A DNA stretch of 64,000 nt from Arthrobacter sp. ATA002 (GCF_026898095.1 NZ_CP114015.1:3720001-3784000), one strand, 5' to 3'. Positions 7,822 through 16,904 are shown, numbered from the stretch's first letter. Notes: a model not told the origin generated them from the sequence alone. Numbers and translations: made by a program.

Positions 7822-9165
7822 TCAGCTGATGCAGTTGGTTCCACGCGGAGTCAGCAGGGTCTGCTCGTCCATCCCCTGCTGCAGGAACCTGTTGATCGCA
7901 TCCTGGTGGTCCACTGCGGCGTCCACCAACGGGTTCGAGCCGCGCTGGTAGGCGCCAACGTCCAGCAGATCCTGGGCTGCCCGGCGCGCGGCCAGAACCT
8001 TGCGGAGCATTCCGGCCGCCTGGCTGTTCTCCCGGGCAGTCACCCGGGAGGCAACCCGGGAAATCGATCCCAGGGCGTCCACGGAGGGAAAGTGTCCGGA
8101 CACGGCCAGCTTCCGGTCCAGCACGACGTGGCCGTCAAGAATGGAGCGGGCAGCATCAGCAATCGGCTCATTGTGGTCGTCGCCGTCGACCAGGACCGTG
8201 TAGATTCCCGTCACCGAGCCCTGTGCGCCGGTGCCGGCCCGCTCGAGCAGCCGGGCCAGCAGGGAAAACGTGGACGGCGGATAGCCGCGCGTTGCGGGCG
8301 GCTCCCCTGCGGACAAGCCAATTTCACGCTGCGCCATCGCCACACGGGTCAGGGAGTCCATCATCAGCACGACGTCGGAGCCGCCGTCGCGAAAAGATTC
8401 TGCGATGCGGGTCGCCAGGAAAGCGGCGCGCAGCCGAACCACTGCGGGCTCATCGGAGGTGGAGACAACGACGACGGAGCGGGCCAGACCTGCCGCGCCA
8501 AGGTCATCTTCGAGGAATTCGCGGACTTCGCGCCCGCGCTCCCCCACCAGGGCAATCACGGACACTTCGGCGTCCGTGCCCCGGGCAATCATGGACAGCA
8601 GTGAGGACTTCCCGACACCCGACCCGGCGAAGAGCCCCATACGCTGGCCCTTACCAACGGTCGTCAGCGTGTCCATCACCCGGACGCCGAGCTGCAGCGG
8701 GGTGGTAATCCGCGTCCGCTGCATGGCGTGCGGGCTTTCATTGTCGAGCGGCACTTTGGGTCCGCTGGCGATCGGCCCCTTGCCGTCAATGGGGTTTCCC
8801 AGCCCGTCAATGACGCGGCCCAGCAGCTGGCTTCCGGTGGGAACCAACAGAGGCCGGCCCAGCGACCGGGCGGCGGTTCCCGCCGACAATCCCACCATTC
8901 GTCCGTACGGCATGCAGCGGATGCCGTCGCGGGATGCCGCAACAACCTCGGCTTGGATGGCGGATGTGCCTTCCCCGATGGTGACGACGTCGCCAACTCC
9001 GGCATCGAGGCCGGTGATGTCCAGGCCCAGACCCAGGACGGACGTCACGGAGCCCACGCGGATGGGAGCGGCTGCCCGCACTGCGTCCCTGAAACCCGGC
9101 GGACGCCGGTCGGTTGCCTGATCGCCGAAGGCCGGCACGGCGCCCGCACCGGCAATGACCGTCAT
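7822..9165 (-). CDS. fliI: Flagellar type III export ATPase FliI
   Basis: FliI is the hexameric ATPase that unloads substrates at the flagellar export gate. The 447-aa protein shows the Walker A motif GSGVGKSS near residue 180, ALVGERGREVREF, the Walker B strand DVVLMMDSLTR, and the FliI/SctN signature PPATRGYPPSTFSLLARLLE. Length and domain order (N-terminal beta barrel, catalytic core, C-terminal helical domain) are normal. Its ATG overlaps the fliH stop by four bases. Confidence 0.97.
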   Translation of the reverse strand: MTVIAGAGAVPAFGDQATDRRPPGFRDAVRAAAPIRVGSVTSVLGLGLDITGLDAGVGDVVTIGEGTSAIQAEVVAASRDGIRCMPYGRMVGLSAGTAARSLGRPLLVPTGSQLLGRVIDGLGNPIDGKGPIASGPKVPLDNESPHAMQRTRITTPLQLGVRVMDTLTTVGKGQRMGLFAGSGVGKSSLLSMIARGTDAEVSVIALVGERGREVREFLEDDLGAAGLARSVVVVSTSDEPAVVRLRAAFLATRIAESFRDGGSDVVLMMDSLTRVAMAQREIGLSAGEPPATRGYPPSTFSLLARLLERAGTGAQGSVTGIYTVLVDGDDHNEPIADAARSILDGHVVLDRKLAVSGHFPSVDALGSISRVASRVTARENSQAAGMLRKVLAARRAAQDLLDVGAYQRGSNPLVDAAVDHQDAINRFLQQGMDEQTLLTPRGTNCIS

Positions 9166-9776
9166 CGTGCGTCCGTCAAGAGTGCGGACCGGGCGCGCTC
9201 CACGGCGGAGGCCAGTGTGGCGTCGAGGTAGCCGTGGGTGAAGTCGGTGACGGCGTCACCGGGGCTTAGCATGGGGTCCGCTTTCAACCGGACGTCCGCA
9301 GTGGAAATTGTTTCCAGATCCAGGGCTGCCAGGTCACGCGGATGCAAACGCACCGAACGTATCTCGCTGTGGGGCACGCCGCTCAGGGCCCGGGCAAGTG
9401 CTGCCCGGGCAGAGGTTTCGGAGTCTTTCAATTCCTGGCCCAGCAGCGCTTCAGCCAGCTCGACTGCCGCGGCCGCGAGATCGTGCTGAAGTGTCTCTGC
9501 CGCCGGGAGCACCGCCTGTTCCAGGCTGCGCACAGCCCGGTTCAGGACGTCAACGGCACGGTGAATTTCAGTCCGCCCCGCTGCCAGGGCTGCTTCATGC
9601 TCGGCGAGCAGCCGCGACCGGACCAACTCGGTTTCGGCTGCGGCAGCCCGCAGCCCGGCAGCATAGCCGGCGGCGTGTCCGCGTACCTGCTCCTGCAGGC
9701 TGCCCCGCGGAGAGGTCACGTCCTCCAGCGCAGGGTACTGCATGCGGGAATAGGCCGGGGCAGGTTCAGCTGACAT
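9162..9776 (-). CDS. fliH: Flagellar assembly protein FliH
   Basis: FliH binds FliI and links the export ATPase to the C-ring. The ATG at 9776 is chosen because GAGGA lies six bases upstream and the protein then starts MSAEPAPAYSRMQYPALEDV; a frame open to 9974 would run into fliG. The 204-aa product has a long helical region rich in Ala/Glu (about 45-120) and a compact C-terminal domain with a GDAVTDFTHGYLDATLAS segment, as in FliH/SctL. It overlaps the fliG stop by 11 bases and fliI by four. Confidence 0.88.
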   Translation of the reverse strand: MSAEPAPAYSRMQYPALEDVTSPRGSLQEQVRGHAAGYAAGLRAAAAETELVRSRLLAEHEAALAAGRTEIHRAVDVLNRAVRSLEQAVLPAAETLQHDLAAAAVELAEALLGQELKDSETSARAALARALSGVPHSEIRSVRLHPRDLAALDLETISTADVRLKADPMLSPGDAVTDFTHGYLDATLASAVERARSALLTDAR

Positions 9777-10857
9777 ATTCGTCCTCATCCGTGTGGTGGA
9801 CCGTGATGATGCCCTGGCCTTCAAGGTCGCGGATGACGCGCACGATGGTGGCCCGCGCTTCCTCGACCTGCGAGAGCCGTGCCGGGCCCGAGGCGTTGAT
9901 CTCGTCGTCGAGCATCTCCCGGTTGCGTTCGGACACGTTGCTTCGGATGCTGTCGGTAACGTTGTCGGGGGCACCCTTCATCGCCAGCGCCAGAATGCTC
10001 ACGTCGATGCCCCGCAGGATGAGCTGGACGTCCCGGCGTTCCAGCTTCACCAAGTCTCCGAAGGTGAGCATCCGCGAACGCACTTCCTCTGCCAGGTCGG
10101 GGTCGCGTGCTTCCAGCGCGTCCAGGAGGGCCCGCTCCGTGGCTGCGTCCGCCCGGTTGATGATGTCCACCAGCGGCTGGATGCCGCCGATGGCATTTGC
10201 TGAGTCACGTGCCGCTCCAACGGCGGCGGCGCGGTCCCGGAGCGTGTCTGCGACGATTCGGACGGCTTCCGGGGTTGCCCGGGACATTGTGGCAATAGCC
10301 TGCGCGACGTCGGCGCGCATGGTGCTTCCCAGTCCCGCGAGGATGGCCGAGGCGTGCTGCGGCCGCAGGTGGGCCAGCACGAGGGCCACGGTCTGGGCGA
10401 GTTCGCCTTCCAGGAGGGCAACGATTTGGGCAGGTTCCGCCCGTTCCAGGAAATCAAAGGATGCCCCTGCCAGCGAGGAGGCCAGCCGGTCCATAACGCC
10501 CGAGGCGCGTTCACTGCCGAAGGAAGCTTCGAGGATTCCCATGGCAACATCCCGCCCGCCGTGGGCCAGATGCTTGCCCTCGGCAGTTAGTTCGTGGAAA
10601 TCCAGCAGGACGCGTTCCGCGACGTCCGGTGACACCCTGCGCATCCTGACAATTTCGGCGGCGATTTCCTGGGCTTCCGCTTCAGTGAACTGCTTCAGGA
10701 CACCGGCTGCGCGGCCGGTGTCCATCTGCATCAGCACGATGGCGGCCCTGCGCGCGCCGCTCATGACAGCGACGGCTGCGGCCGCCGGGTCGATGGCGGC
10801 ATCAGGGATCTCGGCCACGGCGGTGGTTACCGGGGCAGCGGCTGAGGACTCACTCAT
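9766..10857 (-). CDS. fliG: Flagellar motor switch protein FliG
   Basis: FliG forms the top of the C-ring, bound to FliF, and receives torque from MotA. The 363-aa protein has the three armadillo-like domains: N-terminal (GARRAAIVLMQMDTGRAAGV), middle (HLRPQHASAILAGL, the EHPQ-like region) and C-terminal torque domain with the charged helix ALEARDPDLAEEVRSRM and FGDLVKLERRDVQLILRGID. The N-terminus carries about 30 extra Ala-rich residues. Its start overlaps the fliF stop by four bases. Confidence 0.96.
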   Translation of the reverse strand: MSESSAAAPVTTAVAEIPDAAIDPAAAAVAVMSGARRAAIVLMQMDTGRAAGVLKQFTEAEAQEIAAEIVRMRRVSPDVAERVLLDFHELTAEGKHLAHGGRDVAMGILEASFGSERASGVMDRLASSLAGASFDFLERAEPAQIVALLEGELAQTVALVLAHLRPQHASAILAGLGSTMRADVAQAIATMSRATPEAVRIVADTLRDRAAAVGAARDSANAIGGIQPLVDIINRADAATERALLDALEARDPDLAEEVRSRMLTFGDLVKLERRDVQLILRGIDVSILALAMKGAPDNVTDSIRSNVSERNREMLDDEINASGPARLSQVEEARATIVRVIRDLEGQGIITVHHTDEDEYVS

Positions 10858-12470
10858 GCCTGCTGTCCTTCATCCATGAAGGTCCGCAGGTATTCCGCCG
10901 TGCGGGCGGGGTCCTGGCCGGCCAGGACATCCACTTCCGCCCGCTTGCGTTCCGTGGAGTCCTTAGCCGGCGGCAGCACGGGCAGTCCGGCAGTGTCGGT
11001 GGGGATGCTGATGGCAGTGGTGGCAGGCTCGCTGCGGCCGATCATCGCCAGTTTCGCGGGCGGCGCCAGCGGATCAAGTTCGGGCAGTTCGCCGATGTCG
11101 ATGGCTTCCCGGTTCTGGCGGCGGGACCGCATGGCGTAGAAAACCATGGCAGCCAGCACGGCCAGCACGATTCCGGCGGTTCGGATGATGTTGTTCACGA
11201 GCTGGGCCCGGCGCTCTTCATCAGCGGCTTCCGCCGCAGCGGCCAGTGCGTCCTGGGCTTCGGCGGCGCCGCCGGTGTTGAAGGCCACCATTTCCACGGT
11301 GAGCTGGTCTCCGCGGTCCGCGTTGATGCCCGCGGCCGTTGCCACGAGGGCTTCGACGTTGTTCAGGTTCAAGCCGGCCGCTGCCTCGGTGTTCAAGGCA
11401 ACGGAGACGGTTTGCCGGTTCAGGGCGCCGGCCGGGATGTCCCGGGTTTCCGTCACCTTGTTGACTGCATTGTTGCGGGTGCTCGTCTCGGAGTTGAAGG
11501 TACCGTCGCCGGCTCCGTCGTCGGGGACGGCTATGTTGTCCGGGCCCAGGACACCGGCAGCGCCGCCTGCGTTCCCGCCCGTATAGGCCTCCGTGGTGGT
11601 GGCCTCATTCAGCGCCGGAGCGTTCTCCGGACTCGCGAAGGACTCCTCCACCCGGTTGGCGGATTCATAACTCATGTCCGCAGCCACAGCCACGGTGGCG
11701 TTGCCGGGACCCACAACGCGGTCCAGCATGGTCTGCACCGAGGCGCCCACGCGTTCTTCATAGTCTGAGGACTGCTTGTCCGCTGAACCGGTGGCTCCAA
11801 CGCCTACGGCTGAGAGGACGGTGCCGGCTGAATCGATGACAGCCACGTCTGTGGCATCCATGCCGTCAATCGAGGCCGAGGTCAGATGGACGATGGCCTG
11901 GATCTGATCTGTGCCCAGGGTCACGCCGTTGTCGGTCTCCACGAATACCGAAGCTGTCGGGTCCGCCTTTTCGGAGACGAAGACCGTGTCTTCCGGAATG
12001 GCGAGCTGGACGCTGGCTGCTTTGACGCCGTCGAGCGCTCCCACCGTCTTGGCAAGTTCGCCCTCCAGCGCCCGCTTATACGTGACGGACTGCTGGAATT
12101 CGGAGGAGGTGACGCCCATATCGTCCAGGAGCGAGTAGCCGCCGGTGGACGACGCCGGAAGGCCGGCGCCGGCCGCCTTCAGCCGCTGGTCATAGACGTC
12201 AGCTTCCGGCACCAGGACGGTGCCGCCGCCGCTGGCAATCTCGTACGGGACGCCGTCGGTCTTGAGCTGCTCCACGATGGTGTTCGCGTCCGCTGCTGAC
12301 AGTCCCGAAAAGAGCGGGGTGTAGGCCGGTTTGCTGGCCCAGCTGACCAGCAGGGTAATTCCCAGCGCCAAGACGGCGACGCCGATGATGGTGATGGTTT
12401 TCTGCGCCAGCGAAAAGCCGCGCACCGTCGCGCCGATGCGGCCGAATGCGGCGTTCATGGACCCCGCCAT
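10854..12470 (-). CDS. fliF: Flagellar MS-ring protein FliF
   Basis: FliF builds the membrane-embedded MS ring. The 538-aa protein has an N-terminal membrane helix (about 24-44, TITIIGVAVLALGITLLVSW), ring-building motifs LFSGLSAADANTIVEQLK and YKRALEGELAKTVGALDGV, a disordered periplasmic loop, a second membrane helix (about 440-460) and a cytoplasmic tail ending in the FliG-binding region (ARTAEYLRTFMDE). The start overlaps the fliE stop. Confidence 0.96.
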   Translation of the reverse strand: MAGSMNAAFGRIGATVRGFSLAQKTITIIGVAVLALGITLLVSWASKPAYTPLFSGLSAADANTIVEQLKTDGVPYEIASGGGTVLVPEADVYDQRLKAAGAGLPASSTGGYSLLDDMGVTSSEFQQSVTYKRALEGELAKTVGALDGVKAASVQLAIPEDTVFVSEKADPTASVFVETDNGVTLGTDQIQAIVHLTSASIDGMDATDVAVIDSAGTVLSAVGVGATGSADKQSSDYEERVGASVQTMLDRVVGPGNATVAVAADMSYESANRVEESFASPENAPALNEATTTEAYTGGNAGGAAGVLGPDNIAVPDDGAGDGTFNSETSTRNNAVNKVTETRDIPAGALNRQTVSVALNTEAAAGLNLNNVEALVATAAGINADRGDQLTVEMVAFNTGGAAEAQDALAAAAEAADEERRAQLVNNIIRTAGIVLAVLAAMVFYAMRSRRQNREAIDIGELPELDPLAPPAKLAMIGRSEPATTAISIPTDTAGLPVLPPAKDSTERKRAEVDVLAGQDPARTAEYLRTFMDEGQQA

Positions 12471-12775
12471 CAGGCCTGCATCCGCATGATCTCGTTGAAG
12501 GCGTCAACGGCCTTGTTGCGCACCCCTGCCACCAGCTCAAGGGTCAGCGCTGAACGCGTGGACGCAATGGACGCACTGTGAATGTCCTCGAGGTCCCCGG
12601 TCACGGCCTGCACCGCAAGGGTCTTGGAGGCAGACTGCAGCTGCGAAATGTTGTCCACAGCTCCCGTCAGGGACGCCGCGAAGGCCGAGCCGTCCGTGGC
12701 TGCCGTTGCGGGTACGGCGTCGAGATAACTGGTGGGCGTCACGCCGGAGACGGCGGGAAGAGGGGGAACGGGCAT
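12470..12775 (-). CDS. fliE: Flagellar hook-basal body complex protein FliE
   Basis: FliE joins the MS ring to the proximal rod. The 101-aa product ends with the characteristic segment SALTLELVAGVRNKAVDAFN then EIMRMQ, and has the upstream DIHSASIAS motif. It is tightly linked, overlapping both flgC and fliF by one base (TGATG), which suggests translational coupling within flgB-flgC-fliE-fliF. Confidence 0.95.
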   Translation of the reverse strand: MPVPPLPAVSGVTPTSYLDAVPATAATDGSAFAASLTGAVDNISQLQSASKTLAVQAVTGDLEDIHSASIASTRSALTLELVAGVRNKAVDAFNEIMRMQA

Positions 12776-13167
12776 CAGGATCGTCCAATCTGAAGGGCTG
12801 CTTCGTAGGTGGCCTTGGCCCGGTCCACCACGGCGGCGTTCGCTTCGTAGCCCCGCTGCGCCAATATCAGGCTGCTCATTTGTTCAGACATGTCAATGTC
12901 GGGATACCGGACGTAACCGTCCGCGTCGGCCAGGGCGTGGTCCGGCTGGTAGACCATCCGGCCCTCGGCATCGCCGTATTCCACGCCGGACACGTACACG
13001 CCGCTGACGTCCTGGCCTTCCTGAGCCACCACGTAACGGGCCTGGAACGCGGCGCCGTCGGTGCTGGAGACGTTGTTGGCGTTGGCCAGGTTGTCCGAAA
13101 CGGCGTCCAGCCATTTACGGTGCGCGGTCAGCCCGGTGGCGGCTATTCCGATGGCGTCAAAGGTCAC
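12775..13167 (-). CDS. flgC: Flagellar basal-body rod protein FlgC
   Basis: FlgC is a proximal rod subunit. The 130-aa protein has the rod N-terminus (FDAIGIAATGLTAHRKWLDA then VSDNLANANNV) and C-terminus (DIDMSEQMSSLILAQRGYEA) shared by FlgB/FlgC/FlgE family members. It starts with GTG at 13167, overlapping flgB by four bases (GTGA), after a GAGG ribosome site. Confidence 0.95.
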   Translation of the reverse strand: MTFDAIGIAATGLTAHRKWLDAVSDNLANANNVSSTDGAAFQARYVVAQEGQDVSGVYVSGVEYGDAEGRMVYQPDHALADADGYVRYPDIDMSEQMSSLILAQRGYEANAAVVDRAKATYEAALQIGRS

Positions 13168-13508
13168 GAGGAGGTCCTCAGTGCAGTGCGCAGGGAATTC
13201 GCTTCTCCACCCACAGCCTGTGTGGCGAATTGGTACCGCAGCACAGTGTCGATATTGGAAAGGGTTTCAGTGTCGAGATTGACGTTGCTGCCGTCCAGTC
13301 TGGTGGGCTCCATCGACCGTTCAGTGGTGGCTTCTGCAACACCGGAACCGGCACGAACGGATTTGGCGAGTGCGTCTTCGAAACTCACCCGCTGGGCTTG
13401 GTAGCCGGGCGTATTAACATTGGCAATGTTGTTGGCAATGGTGCGCTGGCGCAAAGCCAATCCGTCCAGGGCGCTTTGCAGCGCAATTGAGGACACGGAA
13501 TCGAACAC
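13164..13508 (-). CDS. flgB: Flagellar basal-body rod protein FlgB
   Basis: FlgB is a proximal rod subunit. The 114-aa protein has the rod motif ALRQRTIANNIANVNTPGYQ at residues 17-36, and begins VFDSVSSIALQSALDGL from a GTG at 13508. It leads the rod/MS-ring/export block (flgB to fliK and beyond). A sigma-28-like promoter lies 76 bases upstream. Confidence 0.94.
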   Translation of the reverse strand: MFDSVSSIALQSALDGLALRQRTIANNIANVNTPGYQAQRVSFEDALAKSVRAGSGVAEATTERSMEPTRLDGSNVNLDTETLSNIDTVLRYQFATQAVGGEANSLRTALRTSS

Positions 13509-13584
13509 GGAAAACCCGCTTCTCGCTGAGGGACTGTGCGGCCGATCCGTGGCCTGGAAATGAGCATTCCTTGCTCGGTAATGG

Positions 13585-13612
13585 TTATCGGCGCCTCAGC
13601 TGGCTATGTAAG
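13585..13612 (-). promoter_or_regulatory. Putative flagellar-sigma promoter upstream of flgB
   Basis: On the minus strand CTTAC (13608-13612) is followed after 15 bases by GCCGATAA (13585-13592), which is the textbook sigma-28 -10 element. It lies in the comparatively AT-rich 181-bp gap between the FliT-like gene and flgB. Confidence 0.75.
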
Positions 13613-13689
13613 TAGTTTTTTCCGAGTAGTTTTGCCGGGCATTACAAGCAATTTAGTAAGCCGTATGAGTACTTTTGCGGAAGAGGAAT

Positions 13690-14034
13690 CTATCCTGCCA
13701 CATCCAAATAGACGGCGGCGCTCGACGGGCCGGGGACGCTGCTGATTAACGCCGACTGCCGCCGGTTTTTCCGGGACTCTCCGCGGAGCTGAACGTAGGC
13801 CTTTTCCTGGGCCAGGGCCAGCATGCGGGAACGGGACGCGAACTCAACCGGCATCGGCCCGAGGTTGGCCGGCGGCTGCCAGCTGAGGGCCAGTTCCCGG
13901 GCCTTTTCGGAAACCCCGGCCGAATTGGAGAAGGCTTCCAGGTTGTCTTCGAGTTCGGTGAGTACGCGTTCCCACAACGCCAGGTTCGCTGCGTCCTCGG
14001 CTGAAAGTCCGGGTCCGACCGCTTCAGCCGACAC
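13690..14034 (-). CDS. FliT-like flagellar chaperone candidate
   Basis: A 114-aa, mostly helical protein directly after fliS, the place of FliT in other operons. The GTG at 14034 is preceded by GAGGAACACTCG and overlaps the fliS end by 11 bases; starts further upstream read through fliS and are not supported. Visible features are a Trp/Glu-rich helix (LALWERVLTELEDNLEAFSN) and a basic helix (MLALAQEKAYVQLRGESRKN), consistent with a small export chaperone. There is no strong sequence signature, so the assignment is by size, helix content and position. Confidence 0.6.
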   Translation of the reverse strand: MSAEAVGPGLSAEDAANLALWERVLTELEDNLEAFSNSAGVSEKARELALSWQPPANLGPMPVEFASRSRMLALAQEKAYVQLRGESRKNRRQSALISSVPGPSSAAVYLDVAG

Positions 14035-14458
14035 CGAGTGTTCCTCCTGCAGTGTGCGGGGTGGAAACCTGCGCGGGCACCTGAGCGGCAGCTTCATGCC
14101 AGGCCAGCCGCAGCGGTTCCAGCAGGTCGATGCACTCACGGGTGCGTTCGGCGCTGCGGTGGATGTTGGCGTCCATCATGGTGGTCAGGCAGTAGGCATA
14201 GAGTGCCTTGAGGTTCTCGGCCCCGTCCCACACGTCCGTCTTCAGCGTGCCGGTCAGTTCCGACACGATGGCCTGGGCATGCACCAGGTTTTCCGATGCC
14301 ACCGGCCAGTTGCCGGACTGCTGGGCGGCTTCGGCACGGCTCAGGTCCAGCAGGAGCCGGTCGTAGAGCATAGTCAGCAGCCGTGCGGGCGTGGCGGACA
14401 AAACAGCATTGCGGGCGTACTCGGCGCGCTTGGCGGCCAGTCCGTAGGTCAAACTCAT
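14024..14458 (-). CDS. fliS: Flagellar export chaperone FliS
   Basis: FliS binds the C-terminus of flagellin and keeps it unfolded until export. The 144-aa product has the family features: Tyr-rich N-terminus (MSLTYGLAAKRAEYARNAVL), then LLTMLYDRLLLDLSRAEAA and LYAYCLTTMMDANIHR. The start at 14458 overlaps the fliD stop by four bases. The usual fliD-fliS pairing supports the call. Confidence 0.93.
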   Translation of the reverse strand: MSLTYGLAAKRAEYARNAVLSATPARLLTMLYDRLLLDLSRAEAAQQSGNWPVASENLVHAQAIVSELTGTLKTDVWDGAENLKALYAYCLTTMMDANIHRSAERTRECIDLLEPLRLAWHEAAAQVPAQVSTPHTAGGTLGVG

Positions 14459-15815
14459 TTCTTGCTCCCTGAAGAGAAGTTTAGTGAATCGATTTGGGAG
14501 GTTAGCCATTCCTGCTGGGACTGCAGCTGGCCCAGCTTTACTTCCAAGTTGGACCACACGCTCTGCAGGGTGGACTGACGTGATGCGAGCCTGCGGTCCC
14601 AGTCCTCGATCTGCGTGGTCAGGGATCGGACTTCGGATTCCTGGCCCGTGATCCGCTGCGTGATGGTGCCATCGTATTTGTCCGATGCCAGTTTGCCGGC
14701 CGCTTCCACCCGGCCGGCAATGGTCTGCAGCGTCGCCTGGGTCTTGCCCGGATCGGCGGCCAGGGCTGCGGCGAACTTCTCGGCGTCGAATTCCACCGTG
14801 CCGTCCTTGGTGATGACAATGCCGATCTCCGACGGCGAGCGTCCGTCCACCGGAGAGGTGGCAGCGGACATCATGCTCTGCTTGATATCGCGGATGCCGG
14901 AGTCGCCGGTGAAGAGCCCGCCCGTGGCCTTCGTGGAGCCGGAGGACGTAGACGTGGTGACCGCTGAGTTCCGGTTCACGAAGGAGAAAAGATCAACAAG
15001 CCCGGCGACCAGCCCCGCGGCGACGTCGGTGATTGCCTTGTCATCCCGGACCACGGTCAGGGTGACGGGAGTTTCGAGGCTGAGCTGACCGTCACGTCCA
15101 CGCCGGGCATTAACCCGGTGAAGGTGTTTGTGGCCGAGGAGATGGTGGTTTCCGCGCCCGGCACTCCGGCCCAAAGCGTAACTTCGGCATTCTGCGCGGC
15201 CTTCAGGGGCATTCCTCCGCCTGCGGTGCTGAACGGGTCGGTTCCGTTGGAAGTCAGGCTGAAGGCGGCGTCCGCTCCGGTTGCTGTCGAGGTGAGCTGG
15301 ATGCGGTACTGAGCTGCACCGGTGTCATCGACTCCGGCGGCGATCTTGACCGCGGTGACGCCTTTGTTGGACTTATTGACTTCGGAGACCACCTCGTCGA
15401 GGGATTTCCCGCCGACGTTCAGGGTGGTGCTGGTACCGGCCGCATTGATGGTGATTTCCGTGGCGTCAGTGGGCCAGGACGTCAGTGCTCCGGAGAGGCT
15501 GACCTGGGCCGAAGCGGTCTGCTTCACCACCATATCCAGTGATCCGGCGGCGGTGCCGGTGGTGGTGACGGCGGTGACTTTGTCCGAGCTGCTGGCGGCG
15601 GAGAAAAGATCGGTGCCGGCCGGCTTGGCGACCTTGCCGGCGGCTTCTGCCAAGGCGGCCATTCTGGTGTTCAGCTGCTGCAGTGCGCTGACGAAGGTCT
15701 GGTTGGCCGCAACCTTGGACTTCAGGATGTTCTGCGGGCGCGCCTCAATCTGCATGAGACTGGCGATCATCTCACTGGTCTTCAGACCACTGATGAGGCC
15801 GTCGATTCCTACCAT
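14455..15815 (-). pseudogene. fliD: Flagellar filament capping protein FliD, broken by a one-base deletion
   Basis: FliD caps the filament tip and promotes flagellin assembly. The first frame starts MVGIDGLISGLKTSEMIASL (typical FliD) and runs to about residue 248, then stops; the rest continues in another frame from PVTLTVVRDDKAITDV to the coiled C-terminus (QLQSQQEWLTSQIDSLNFSS). The switch lies at an AAA run (15072-15074). Adding one A restores VSSASKTPVTLTVV and a 453-aa protein. Everything on both sides is conserved, so the break is recent or a sequence error. It is 132 bases downstream of fliC and coupled to fliS. Confidence 0.88.
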
Positions 15816-15859
15816 GTGTGCTGATCTCCTGGGACGGATGCGGATGAGGCAGGAGATGA

Positions 15860-15907
15860 GCCGGCGGCGGAGAGTGTGAGGTCCAAGTCAGTTTCTCCGC
15901 CGCCGGC
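15860..15907 (-). terminator. Hairpin between fliC and fliD
   Basis: A 13-bp perfect stem (GCCGGCGGCGGAG / CTCCGCCGCCGGC) with a 22-base loop lies 40 bases past the fliC stop. It lacks a U-tract. It could partly terminate or protect the abundant fliC message and reduce read-through into fliD. Confidence 0.45.
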
Positions 15908-15947
15908 GGTCATTTACCTGCCGGTGCTGCTGTTAATGCTGTTACTG

Positions 15948-16853
15948 CTACTGCAGGAGCTGCATCACGCCGGAGTTCATCTGATTGGCCTGGGACAGCA
16001 TTGCGGTGCCGGCCTGGGAAAGGATCTGCGAGCGGGTGAAGTTGGCCATTTCCGAAGCCATGTCCGTGTCGCGGATCCGGGATCCGGCGGAGGACAGGTT
16101 CTCGATGGACACGTTCAGGCTCTTGATCGTGGATTCCAGGCGGTTCTGGGAAGCACCAAGCTCCGAGCGCTGGCTGGAGATGGCTCCGATCGCCGCATCC
16201 AGGTCCTTAATCGTCTGGCTGGCCTCGGCTGAGGTAGCAACGTTGAATGCAGCCGCCCCGTCCGTGGCGTCTGCGAAGGAGGCCGCGGTGCCGCCAGCGG
16301 CGGGTGTCGTCATCAGGCTGGTGGTGACGTTCCCCAAATCAACCTCAATGGTGTCGGAGGTACCGCCACCTGCCCCGACCTGGATGCTGATCTTGGATGA
16401 GCCATTTGTCGCGTCATCACCCGGAATGGCTTGGCCGTTGAGCAGCTGAATACCGTTAAAGTTGGTCCCTGAAACGATGCGGTTGAGTTCCTTGCCGAGC
16501 TCGTCCGCTTCAGTCTTGATCGCCTCGCGAGACTCCTCGTTGTTCGAGTCGTTACCGCCCTGCACCGCCAGGTCGCGCATACGGTTCAGGATGGAGTGGA
16601 CCTCGGTCAGGGCGCCTTCAGCGGTCTGGATGACGCTGATGCCGTCCTGGGCGTTGCGTGCTGCCTGAGTCATACCGGAGACCTGGTTCTTCAGGCCTTC
16701 CGAGATGGCCAGACCGGCTGCATCGTCAGCTGCACGGTTGATGCGCAGGCCGCTGGAGAGCTTTTCCAGGGACTTCGACTGTTCATTCTGGTTCAGCGTC
16801 AGGTTGCGGTACGCGTTGTTTGACGCAGTGTTGGTGTTGATTGTGAAACCCAT
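15948..16853 (-). CDS. fliC: Flagellin
   Basis: Flagellin is the filament subunit. The 301-aa protein has the conserved N-terminal D0/D1 (MGFTINTNTASNNAYRNL, LEKLSSGLRINRAADDAAGL, SVIQTAEGALTEVHSILNRM) and C-terminal D1/D0 (SSAGSRIRDTDMASEMANFT, ILSQAGTAMLSQANQ, ending VMQLLQ), with a short variable centre of about 100 residues. The ATG at 16853 follows GGAGG eight bases upstream; the longer frame to 16907 would read through the leader hairpin. It is preceded by a clear flagellar-sigma promoter and by a structured leader. Confidence 0.97.
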   Translation of the reverse strand: MGFTINTNTASNNAYRNLTLNQNEQSKSLEKLSSGLRINRAADDAAGLAISEGLKNQVSGMTQAARNAQDGISVIQTAEGALTEVHSILNRMRDLAVQGGNDSNNEESREAIKTEADELGKELNRIVSGTNFNGIQLLNGQAIPGDDATNGSSKISIQVGAGGGTSDTIEVDLGNVTTSLMTTPAAGGTAASFADATDGAAAFNVATSAEASQTIKDLDAAIGAISSQRSELGASQNRLESTIKSLNVSIENLSSAGSRIRDTDMASEMANFTRSQILSQAGTAMLSQANQMNSGVMQLLQ

Positions 16854-16860
16854 GATGTAT

Positions 16861-16904
16861 TCCTCCGTGAGTGGGCTGTACTGACCGGCCCATCCATGGG
16901 CCGG
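16861..16904 (-). promoter_or_regulatory. fliC leader with two CsrA-type sites (hairpin loop and Shine-Dalgarno)
   Basis: In the fliC 5' leader a 7-bp stem CCGGCCC / GGGCCGG (16885-16904) presents the hexaloop AUGGAU, which contains the CsrA core ANGGA. A second ANGGA (ACGGA, 16864-16868) overlaps the GGAGGA ribosome site. This paired arrangement is like the Bacillus subtilis hag leader, where CsrA blocks translation and FliW relieves it. fliW is in this cluster; csrA is not in the window. CsrA binding is an inference. Confidence 0.55.

Noticed and set aside
13509..13689. AT-rich gap before flgB as a possible foreign insertion
   Set aside because: It contains the flgB promoter and no coding or mobile-element signals; lower GC is normal for a promoter region.
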